Shown one piece after another: positions 1-4,949 of a DNA stretch of 6,203 nt. The stretch lies in assembly GCA_947462495.1 (NCBI GenBank), contig CANHOY010000106.1:1-6203 (forward strand), read 5' to 3'. Each line of letters starts with the position of its first letter. Positions within the stretch are counted from its first letter, which is position 1. Both the position numbers and the translations under genes were made by a program. The stretch is from Bacteroidota bacterium. Its GTDB lineage: Bacteria; Bacteroidota; Bacteroidia; Chitinophagales; Chitinophagaceae. The notes under the pieces are model-generated. The model saw only the letters and a program-made list of their open reading frames with translations. It searched no databases and was not told the origin of the DNA.

Positions 1-476
1 GGCCTTTCTACTTTATAGTAGTAGCCGACGGACGCGCACCAAGAGATGGTAAATTCATCCAAAAAATTGGTACTTACAATCCTTTAACAGTTCCTGCGAC
101 GATTCAATTAGATCGTCAAAAAGCTTTAGAGTGGTTAAACAAAGGAGCAATTCCTACAGACACAGTCCACAACATTTTATCTTACAAAGGAGTACTTTAT
201 TTAAAGCACTTACTTCGTGGAGTTAAATTAGGATTGTTTGATGATGCAACAGCGATGACTAAGTTCCAAACTTGGTATGCTGAGCATGAAGCAAAAATTG
301 CTAGCACCAACGATACACACAAAAAAGCACAAGCTGCTAAAAAAGTGTATGTACCTGTTGTGAAAAAAGTAGCTGAAGTAGTAGAAGCACCAGTAGCAGT
401 AGAAGTAGAAGCTGCGCCAGTAGCAGAAGCTCCTGAAGCACCTGCTGCAGAAGCAACTGAAACACCCGCTGAATAA
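1..476 (+). CDS. rpsP: 30S ribosomal protein S16, 5'-truncated by the window edge
   Basis: S16 is a small-subunit ribosomal protein that binds 16S rRNA early in 30S assembly. The reading frame is open from the left edge (first full codon at base 3), leaving 157 residues; the first roughly dozen residues are outside the window. The S16 core signature is visible at once: FYFIVVADGRAPRDGKFI (residues 2-19), then KIGTYNP (21-27), a helix with ALEWLNKGAIPTD, and LSYKGVLYLKHLLRGVK. After a charged linker, residues 123-157 form a tail made only of Val, Ala, Glu, Pro and Thr, with nine acidic residues and no basic ones. Many S16 proteins are only about 80-90 residues; a long C-terminal extension with an Ala/Glu-rich end is usual for Bacteroidota, from family knowledge. 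The gene stops 19 bp before a strong intrinsic terminator, so it seems to be transcribed apart from rimM. Identification is secure. Confidence 0.97.
   Translation, partial: PFYFIVVADGRAPRDGKFIQKIGTYNPLTVPATIQLDRQKALEWLNKGAIPTDTVHNILSYKGVLYLKHLLRGVKLGLFDDATAMTKFQTWYAEHEAKIASTNDTHKKAQAAKKVYVPVVKKVAEVVEAPVAVEVEAAPVAEAPEAPAAEATETPAE
369..473 (+). repeat. Low-complexity Val/Ala/Glu/Pro codon tract encoding the S16 tail
   Basis: These 35 codons hold 12 Ala, 9 Glu, 7 Val, 5 Pro and 2 Thr and nothing else. At DNA level the tract is a loose alternation of GTA, GCA, GAA, GCT and CCA/CCT codons, with short near-repeats such as GTAGCAGAAGC and GTAGAAGTAGAAGC. It is not a clean tandem repeat, but this composition is prone to slippage and length variation. 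The encoded tail is probably disordered and strongly negative, unlike the basic RNA-binding core before it. Its function is unknown to me. Confidence 0.7.
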
Positions 477-495
477 TTTTAATTAACATAGCTTT

Positions 496-532
496 AAAAC
501 CCTGGTTTCCTTTTGGAAGCTGGGGTTTTTTT
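496..532 (+). terminator. Intrinsic terminator after rpsP
   Basis: A 15-bp stem (496-510 paired with 515-529) closes a four-base TTTT loop. Twelve pairs are Watson-Crick and three are G-U wobbles (506/519, 504/521, 503/522). The 3' arm runs into seven consecutive T residues (526-532). On the opposite strand the three wobbles would become A-C mismatches, so the structure is built to stop + strand transcription leaving rpsP. It lies 19 bp after the rpsP stop and 40 bp before the rimM start. Confidence 0.9.
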
Positions 533-561
533 ATGAGCACTCATCTCTGCGATAAAAGATT

Positions 562-569
562 TAAATTTG
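562..569 (+). promoter_or_regulatory. Candidate -7 promoter element for rimM
   Basis: TAAATTTG matches the Bacteroidota -7 consensus TAnnTTTG and lies in the 40 bp between the rpsP terminator and rimM, where a separate rimM promoter would have to be. The last G is only three bases from the ATG at 573, so transcription would begin at or very near the start codon. I see no convincing TTG-type -33 element upstream. The octamer could be chance in AT-rich DNA, though the identical octamer occurs upstream of the secreted-protein gene. Confidence 0.4.
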
Positions 570-572
570 TAG

Positions 573-1106
573 ATGAACGATTATGTACACATAGGTAAAA
601 TGGTGGCGCCCCATGGAGTTGCCGGGCAAATCATTTTAGAGCATGCTTTAGGAAAACCTATTTCTTTTAAAGGAATTACCACTTTGTTTATTGAAAAAAA
701 CGCAGCTAGCTTTATACCTTATTTTATTGTCACCGCTAGCGCTAAAACAGAAACGCTTACTCATTTGCAAATTGAAGGTATTACTACAAGAGAAGCTACA
801 GCCCTATTGATAGGAAAAAAAGTATGGTTGCCTCAGTCCGACTTTCAAAAATTAGTGAATAAAAATTCACCCTTGGCGCTTATGGGTTATAGGGTAGAGG
901 AAAAAGGTAAAAGCCTTGGCGTCATTCAGGAAATAATAGAACAACCACATCAATTATTGGTCACCATACTTTATCAAGGTCAAGAAGCTTATATCCCTTT
1001 ACATGAAGAAAGTTTAAAGGGGGTGGATCATGTTAAAAAAATAGTTTCCGTGGAACTACCCGATGGTTTATTAGACTTATATAGTTCCGAATCTCCTGCT
1101 GAATAA
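573..1106 (+). CDS. rimM: Ribosome maturation factor RimM
   Basis: RimM helps assemble the 30S head by binding S19 and acting on 16S rRNA near helices 31 and 33b. The 177-residue product has the usual two-domain layout and length. The N-terminal beta-barrel domain opens with VHIGKMVAPHGVAG (5-18), the family's glycine-rich start signature, and continues to the conserved EGITTREATALLIGKKVWLP segment (68-87). The PRC-barrel domain (about 101-170) contains LGVIQEI, a strand with AYIPLHEE and the typical ending VELPDGLLDLY (160-170). The ATG at 573 places the signature at the expected distance from the N terminus and has no Shine-Dalgarno sequence, as is normal in this phylum. The classical neighbours trmD and rplS do not follow; a peroxiredoxin gene does. 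rpsP lies directly upstream, as in many bacteria, but behind a terminator. Confidence 0.95.
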   Translation: MNDYVHIGKMVAPHGVAGQIILEHALGKPISFKGITTLFIEKNAASFIPYFIVTASAKTETLTHLQIEGITTREATALLIGKKVWLPQSDFQKLVNKNSPLALMGYRVEEKGKSLGVIQEIIEQPHQLLVTILYQGQEAYIPLHEESLKGVDHVKKIVSVELPDGLLDLYSSESPAE

Positions 1107-1156
1107 GCTTTTTTTAAATGAGCGTTAATAGAAAGGGTTAAGAAATTAATTTAAAG

Positions 1157-1173
1157 TCTACTAATTTAGTAGA
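1157..1173 (+). promoter_or_regulatory. Perfect 8-1-8 palindrome, candidate operator of the peroxiredoxin gene
   Basis: TCTACTAA-T-TTAGTAGA is a perfect inverted repeat of two 8-base arms around one central T. It ends seven bases before the candidate -7 element at 1181, so it covers the place where RNA polymerase would contact the -33 region. No T-run follows, and the arms are AT-rich with an odd centre, which argues against a terminator and for a site bound by a dimeric regulator. The symmetry is of the same general kind as Fur/PerR-family sites, but the bases do not match the classical PerR box, so I name no regulator. Confidence 0.45.
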
Positions 1174-1180
1174 AAATGTA

Positions 1181-1188
1181 TATCTTTG
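1181..1188 (+). promoter_or_regulatory. Candidate -7 promoter element of the peroxiredoxin gene
   Basis: TATCTTTG matches TAnnTTTG exactly and is the same octamer found before rlmN on the other strand. It lies 26 bases before the ATG at 1215, leaving an A-rich leader of about 20 bases, typical of strongly translated Bacteroidota genes. No clear TTTG -33 element is visible at the expected distance, where the 8-1-8 palindrome sits instead. Its position argues that the earlier in-frame ATG at 1176 is not the start codon, since that ATG lies upstream of the expected transcription start. Confidence 0.65.
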
Positions 1189-1214
1189 TTTTATTATTAA
1201 AAAAACAAAAGAAC

Positions 1215-1850
1215 ATGAGTTTAAGATTAGGAGACATTGCACCAGATTTTAAAGCCAAAACAAGTATTGGCGATATTAGTTTTCATGAATATTTAGGAGA
1301 TAGTTGGGGTATTTTGTTTTCCCACCCTGCCGACTTTACTCCTGTTTGTACTACCGAGTTGGGGCGAACAGCAGCCTTGCAAGAAGAATTTGCTAAGCGG
1401 AATGTGAAAGTGCTGGCCTTAAGTGTGGATGGAGTGGAGAGTCATAAAAAATGGATCAATGACATTAATGAAACACAACAGGTAACCGTTGGTTTTCCCA
1501 TTATTGCAGACGAAGACAAATCTATTGCTAATGCCTATGATATGATTCATCCCAATGCTTCGGAAACATTTACCGTTCGTTCTTTATTTATAATTGGACC
1601 TGATAAGAAAGTTAAATTAACCATTACTTATCCAGCATCAACAGGAAGAAATTTTGTGGAAGTATTAAGGGTAATTGATTCTTTACAGCTTACTGCTAAC
1701 TATAGTGTGGCCACACCGGCTAACTGGAATGATGGAGAGGACGTTATTGTAGTGCCGGCAGTAAAAACGGAAGACGCTTTATTGAAATTCCCTAAAGGTT
1801 TAAATATTGTAAAACCCTATTTACGCTATACACCACAGCCTAATAAATAG
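1215..1850 (+). CDS. Peroxiredoxin, 1-Cys Prx6 type
   Basis: This is a thiol peroxidase that reduces hydrogen peroxide and organic hydroperoxides, probably in the cytoplasm since there is no signal peptide. The peroxidatic cysteine is Cys45 in HPADFTPVCTTELGR (37-51), with Thr42 and Pro38 of the active site and the catalytic Arg122 in TVRSLFIIGPD. Cys45 is the only cysteine in the protein, so no resolving cysteine exists and an external thiol must recycle it. The C-terminal half carries the Prx6 dimer region YPASTGRNF, SLQLTANYSVATPANW and the ending YLRYTPQP, which closely resembles mammalian PRDX6. I chose the ATG at 1215, giving 211 residues beginning MSLRLGDIAPDF; an in-frame ATG at 1176 would add 13 hydrophobic/basic residues encoded by promoter and leader DNA. 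The gene converges on the RluA-type gene with a 16-bp gap. Confidence 0.95.
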   Translation: MSLRLGDIAPDFKAKTSIGDISFHEYLGDSWGILFSHPADFTPVCTTELGRTAALQEEFAKRNVKVLALSVDGVESHKKWINDINETQQVTVGFPIIADEDKSIANAYDMIHPNASETFTVRSLFIIGPDKKVKLTITYPASTGRNFVEVLRVIDSLQLTANYSVATPANWNDGEDVIVVPAVKTEDALLKFPKGLNIVKPYLRYTPQPNK

Positions 1851-1866
1851 ATTTAATAACATTAAT

Positions 1867-2577
1867 TCACGCACTATTCCATTTATCCAATTGCTTTAAA
1901 CAAGCCGTTAAGTCTTTTGGTAAGGGAGCTTCTAATCGGAGCTCCTTTTCTTTATACGTAAAAACCAATGTATGCGCATGCAATGCTTGTCTAGCCATTA
2001 ATGGTCTTTCTTCCTCTTCTTCTTTACTCAATTTAAAATTCTTCTTTTTGATCGAGGATAGTAATAATTTTTCTCCATCTCCGTATACATCATCTGCAAC
2101 AATGGGATGTCCTATTTGTTTAGCGTGCAATCTAATTTGATGGGTGCGTCCAGTATGAATTTGAAAACTAACCCAGGCATATTGTTTATAATATTTTATA
2201 ACGCTATAAGTGGTTAGTGCTGCTTTTCCTTTGGCGTTAATTACCATCGTTCCTTTTTTTACGGGGTGTTCCATGATCGGATTATCAATAGAACCTTCTT
2301 CTGCTGGCCTACCTTTCACTAAGCCTAAATATTTTTTCTCAATCGTTCTTCCTTCAAACAGCTCACTTAGTAATTGGTGTGCGGCTGCATTTTTTGCAAA
2401 AAGAATTAAACCACTGGTAAATTGGTCGAGACGGTGTACTGTAAAAATTTCTCCATACTTTTCTTGCAACATGGATTTTAGAGAAACTTCTTTACCAAAT
2501 CGGTCGGGTATGCTAAATAAACCAGCTGGCTTATTTAAGACAATGATGTCTTCGTCTTCAAATAAAATACTTAACAT
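1867..2577 (-). CDS. RluA-family pseudouridine synthase without S4 domain
   Basis: This enzyme isomerises specific uridines in rRNA or tRNA to pseudouridine. The 236-residue product begins straight with the catalytic domain: EDEDIIVLNKPAGL (7-20), the catalytic motif HRLDQFTSG (48-56) with nucleophile Asp51, the KKYLGLV strand with the active-site Tyr83, and TGRTHQIRLHAKQIGHPI (142-159) followed by DDVYG. There is no N-terminal S4 domain, as in the short RluA/TruC-like members. A charged insert (about 169-192, rich in Lys then five consecutive Glu) separates DDVYG from the RQALHAHTL motif; I recall similar inserts in Bacteroidota homologues. It is the third gene of the minus-strand cluster, starting seven bases after the stop of the RsuA/RluB-type gene, so co-transcription is likely. 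The exact target uridine cannot be told from sequence. Confidence 0.93.
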   Translation of the reverse strand: MLSILFEDEDIIVLNKPAGLFSIPDRFGKEVSLKSMLQEKYGEIFTVHRLDQFTSGLILFAKNAAAHQLLSELFEGRTIEKKYLGLVKGRPAEEGSIDNPIMEHPVKKGTMVINAKGKAALTTYSVIKYYKQYAWVSFQIHTGRTHQIRLHAKQIGHPIVADDVYGDGEKLLLSSIKKKNFKLSKEEEEERPLMARQALHAHTLVFTYKEKELRLEAPLPKDLTACLKQLDKWNSA

Positions 2578-2584
2578 GCTACAA

Positions 2585-3709
2585 TTAATTGGAAGACTTT
2601 CGGGTGAAAGATTTATTCATAAATTTTAATAACCTCACTTCTTTCTCTGCCAAGAAACGCCATTTGCCTCGGTCTACATTTTTCTTGGTTAAATTAGCAA
2701 ACATCACTCTATCCAAATGTCTTACGTCATAGCCCAAATGTTCAAATATGCGGCGCACAATTCTATTTCGACCACTATGAATTTCAATGCCAATCACATT
2801 TTTAGAGGTATTCGATAAATAACTTACAGCATCTGCAGCAATAAATCCATCTTCTAGATTAACGCCAGCAGCAATAGATTCCATATCGGCTTTAGTCACT
2901 GGCTTGTCTAAAGTGACTTCGTATATTTTTTTTATTTCGTAGGAAGGGTGAGTTAATTTTTGTGCCAAATCACCATCATTGGTTAAAATTAAAACGCCAG
3001 TGGTATTCCTATCCAATCGACCTACTGGAAACATTCTTTGTGTGGTGGCATTTTTAATTATGTCCAACACAGTTTTTCTGCCTTCCGGATCTGAAGCAGT
3101 ACAGATATAATCTTTGGGCTTATTTAATAAAATATAAACTGGAGTTACTTGCAATTGCAATACTTTTCCTTTTAACCTAACTACGTCTTTGTACTGTACT
3201 TTATACCCTGGTTCTAATACAATATCTCCATTCACGGCAACATGCCCAGCTTTTACCAATTCTGCTGCTTCACGACGTCCAGATATTCCTGCATGTGCAA
3301 TGTATTTATTCAAAGGCATTTGTTCAAATGGAGCTTCTGTTGAAGCAGTTACTTTTCCAATGGATGCTGTTCTTTTTACATCGGCACGGTCCATAGAAGC
3401 AGGTGTTCTTTTATTGCTAGGGCTTGGCTTTGCATTAAAAGAAGGTTTTAATTCTCCATATTTAGGAGCAGCATTTTTATGTGAGAAAGTGGGTGCGGTT
3501 TTGTTGGAAGGAATTCTTCTTTTATTATTGCCCAAGGGTTCCACGGGAATGCCTCTTTCTTTGTCTTTTTTTCTTTGGCGCATGGCTTCCCCAGCAGCCC
3601 TCATTTCTATTTTAGCTTTTTTCTTTTCTTGTCTGTATTCTTCTTTAACAGCACTCCCTTTTTTCTTATTCGAAAATTTATCAAAGTTGTCAGATCTTTT
3701 ATTGTTCAT
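2585..3709 (-). CDS. RsuA/RluB-family pseudouridine synthase with S4 domain and basic N-terminal extension
   Basis: This enzyme makes pseudouridine in rRNA. The 374-residue product has three parts. Residues 1-128 are low-complexity, rich in Lys, Arg, Ser, Asn and Pro, probably disordered, with a likely helical basic/acidic stretch at about 22-52. Residues 131-183 form an S4 RNA-binding domain (PLNKYIAHAGISGRREAAELV, then GHVAVNG). Residues 190-370 are the catalytic domain: VYILLNKPKDYICT, the GRLDRNTTG motif with nucleophile Asp233, and the family hallmark IHSGRNRIVRRIFEHLGYDV. E. coli relatives range from about 230 to 290 residues, so the extra length is the extension; RluB carries a basic extension at its C-terminal end. 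The ATG at 3709 follows the rlmN stop by 11 bp. Target site (RluB-like 23S, RluF-like or RsuA-like 16S) is not decidable here. Confidence 0.94.
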   Translation of the reverse strand: MNNKRSDNFDKFSNKKKGSAVKEEYRQEKKKAKIEMRAAGEAMRQRKKDKERGIPVEPLGNNKRRIPSNKTAPTFSHKNAAPKYGELKPSFNAKPSPSNKRTPASMDRADVKRTASIGKVTASTEAPFEQMPLNKYIAHAGISGRREAAELVKAGHVAVNGDIVLEPGYKVQYKDVVRLKGKVLQLQVTPVYILLNKPKDYICTASDPEGRKTVLDIIKNATTQRMFPVGRLDRNTTGVLILTNDGDLAQKLTHPSYEIKKIYEVTLDKPVTKADMESIAAGVNLEDGFIAADAVSYLSNTSKNVIGIEIHSGRNRIVRRIFEHLGYDVRHLDRVMFANLTKKNVDRGKWRFLAEKEVRLLKFMNKSFTRKSSN

Positions 3710-3720
3710 TAAAAGCAGTA

Positions 3721-4770
3721 TTAAAAATTATCTTTGTTGGCTAATTGACCACAGGCGGCATCAATGTCTTTACCTCTACTTCTTCTTATTCTAACATTCA
3801 CTCTGTTTTTTTGTAAAATTTCTACAAAACGCTCAAAGCCATCTTCGTCCGGTTTATCAAATGGGAAAACATCTACTGGATTGTATTCAATTACATTAAT
3901 TAAATCGGCAGGTACTTGTCGGTATATTTTGGTAAGCTCTTCGGCGTCTTTTTCAGAGTCATTAAAGTCTTTAAAAAGTATGTATTCAAAGGTTACTTCG
4001 CTCCCTGTTTTTTTATAAAAATAATTCAATGCTTCAATTAAGGACTTAATGTTATTACTTTCATTAATAGGCATAAGTTCATTTCGCTTCTTGTCATTGG
4101 CTGCATGCAAGGATAAGGCCAATTTGAATTTAACATTGTCATCACCCAATTGTCTGATTTGTTTTACGATGCCTGCAGTAGATACAGTAATACGTTTGGC
4201 ACTAATGCCTAATCCATCAGGAGAAGTAATTTTTTCAATCGCTTTAAGCACATTATGGTAATTCATGAGTGGCTCACCCATTCCCATAAATACAATATTA
4301 CTTAAATGCTTATCATAGGTAGCTTCACTTTGTTGCAAAATGTAAACTACTTGATCATATATTTCGTCAAAGCTTAAATTTCTTTTTCGAGTCATAGTTC
4401 CTGTTGCACAAAATTTACAACTTAAGCTACAACCTATCTGAGAAGAAACACATGCTGTTTTACGAAGGGCTGTTGGAATAAGCACCCCTTCGATCATATG
4501 ATCGTCAAAAGTTTTAAAACGCGTTTTTAAAGTTCCATCATCACTTAATTGTGTGGTGCTAATGGTCAATGCAGGCAATTGATAATGATCCTCTAATTGC
4601 TTACGTAAGTCCTTACTTAGGTTGGTCATTTCGTCGAAGCTATGTGCATGTTTTTGCCATAACCATTCAACGATTTGTTTTACTCGAAATGGCTTTTCTC
4701 CTATTTTGCCTATAAAACGTTCAATATCAGCCACTTCGACCTGTCTAATATTCTCTCTATTCTTCTCCAT
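3721..4770 (-). CDS. rlmN: Dual-specificity RNA methyltransferase RlmN (radical SAM)
   Basis: RlmN makes 2-methyladenosine at A2503 of 23S rRNA and A37 of some tRNAs (E. coli numbering), tuning peptidyl-transferase function and decoding accuracy. The 349-residue product has the N-terminal accessory domain (KPFRVKQIVEWLWQ, 26-39; MTNLSKDLR, 48-56), then the radical SAM domain with GCSLSCKFCATG: Cys114, Cys118 and Cys121 hold the 4Fe-4S cluster. Both further catalytic cysteines are present: Cys107 in KTACVSSQ, seven residues before the cluster motif, and Cys340 in DIDAACGQLA, the residue that carries the methyl group. GMGEPLMNY (163-171) is the SAM-binding GE motif, and SLHAANDKKRNELMPIN follows. 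Length and all key residues are normal. It leads a three-gene minus-strand cluster and diverges from the secreted-protein gene. The presence of both cysteines favours RlmN or close relatives such as Cfr; the fold signatures and context point to RlmN. Confidence 0.96.
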   Translation of the reverse strand: MEKNRENIRQVEVADIERFIGKIGEKPFRVKQIVEWLWQKHAHSFDEMTNLSKDLRKQLEDHYQLPALTISTTQLSDDGTLKTRFKTFDDHMIEGVLIPTALRKTACVSSQIGCSLSCKFCATGTMTRKRNLSFDEIYDQVVYILQQSEATYDKHLSNIVFMGMGEPLMNYHNVLKAIEKITSPDGLGISAKRITVSTAGIVKQIRQLGDDNVKFKLALSLHAANDKKRNELMPINESNNIKSLIEALNYFYKKTGSEVTFEYILFKDFNDSEKDAEELTKIYRQVPADLINVIEYNPVDVFPFDKPDEDGFERFVEILQKNRVNVRIRRSRGKDIDAACGQLANKDNF

Positions 4771-4774
4771 AATG

Positions 4775-4782
4775 CAAAGATA
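4775..4782 (-). promoter_or_regulatory. Candidate -7 promoter element of the rlmN operon
   Basis: Read on the minus strand the octamer is TATCTTTG, a full match to TAnnTTTG and identical to the one before the peroxiredoxin gene. Its G is only four bases from the rlmN ATG at 4770, so transcription should start at or beside the start codon. No clear -33 element is visible about 19 bases further upstream. It would drive rlmN and both pseudouridine synthase genes. Confidence 0.55.
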
Positions 4783-4879
4783 CTTGATCGGATTTGGATA
4801 CTTTTAATTCTTTTTTTTCTACCATTTCTCCCTTTGTTTAATGGTTTTCTCAATTTATTGATTTGCGTTACTATTTTAA

Positions 4880-4908
4880 TTGAAACGGAATCTTTTTACT
4901 TAAATTTG
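4880..4908 (+). promoter_or_regulatory. Candidate promoter of the small secreted-protein gene (-33 and -7 elements)
   Basis: TTG at 4880-4882 and TAAATTTG at 4901-4908 are separated by 18 bases, close to the spacing of Bacteroidota housekeeping promoters (TTTG about 19 bases before TAnnTTTG). Transcription would begin near 4913, giving an A-rich leader of roughly 37 bases before the ATG at 4950. The -7 octamer is the same as the one before rimM. Confidence 0.55.
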
Positions 4909-4949
4909 AATTGCACTTTTCTGTATCAAAAATATAAAAATAGATAACA

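Larger units (their letters stand above)
4771..4949. other. Divergent intergenic region between rlmN and the secreted-protein gene
   Basis: This 179-bp stretch is very AT-rich with several T runs. It holds the outward-facing candidate promoters of both flanking genes and no open reading frame that looks like a gene. I see no riboswitch-like structure, no strong hairpin and no obvious operator palindrome in it. Confidence 0.7.

Noticed and set aside
337..540. 67-codon minus-strand open frame rich in Leu and Gln.
   Set aside because: It is the reverse reading of the Ala/Glu/Val tract of rpsP and runs through the terminator hairpin.
465..1106. rpsP and rimM end with nearly the same bases (GCTGAATAA) and residues (PAE).
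   Set aside because: The match is nine bases at two stop codons with no further similarity on either side; chance is the simplest explanation.
1107..1156. Possible terminator after rimM at the T-run near 1109.
   Set aside because: The T-run has no stable stem before it; only a six-base AAGCTT site is present.
2210..2629. 139-codon + strand open frame opposite the RluA-type gene.
   Set aside because: It is a shadow of a gene with intact catalytic motifs, has no promoter, and its product resembles nothing I recognise.
3189..3794. 201-codon + strand open frame with a hydrophobic, membrane-like translation.
   Set aside because: It is antisense to the basic, Lys-rich extension and S4 domain of the pseudouridine synthase; Lys/Glu codons read backwards give Phe and Leu. 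The sense gene has clear motifs.
4491..4504. Perfect 14-nt palindrome CGATCATATGATCG.
   Set aside because: It lies inside rlmN and encodes the family-conserved DHMIEG region, so codon choice explains it better than a regulatory site. No T-run or promoter is attached.
4675..4947. Open frame of 90 codons on the + strand crossing the rlmN 5' end and the intergenic region.
   Set aside because: Most of it is antisense to rlmN and the rest is T-rich DNA read as Phe/Leu/Ile. It overlaps the promoter of the downstream gene and has no family signature.
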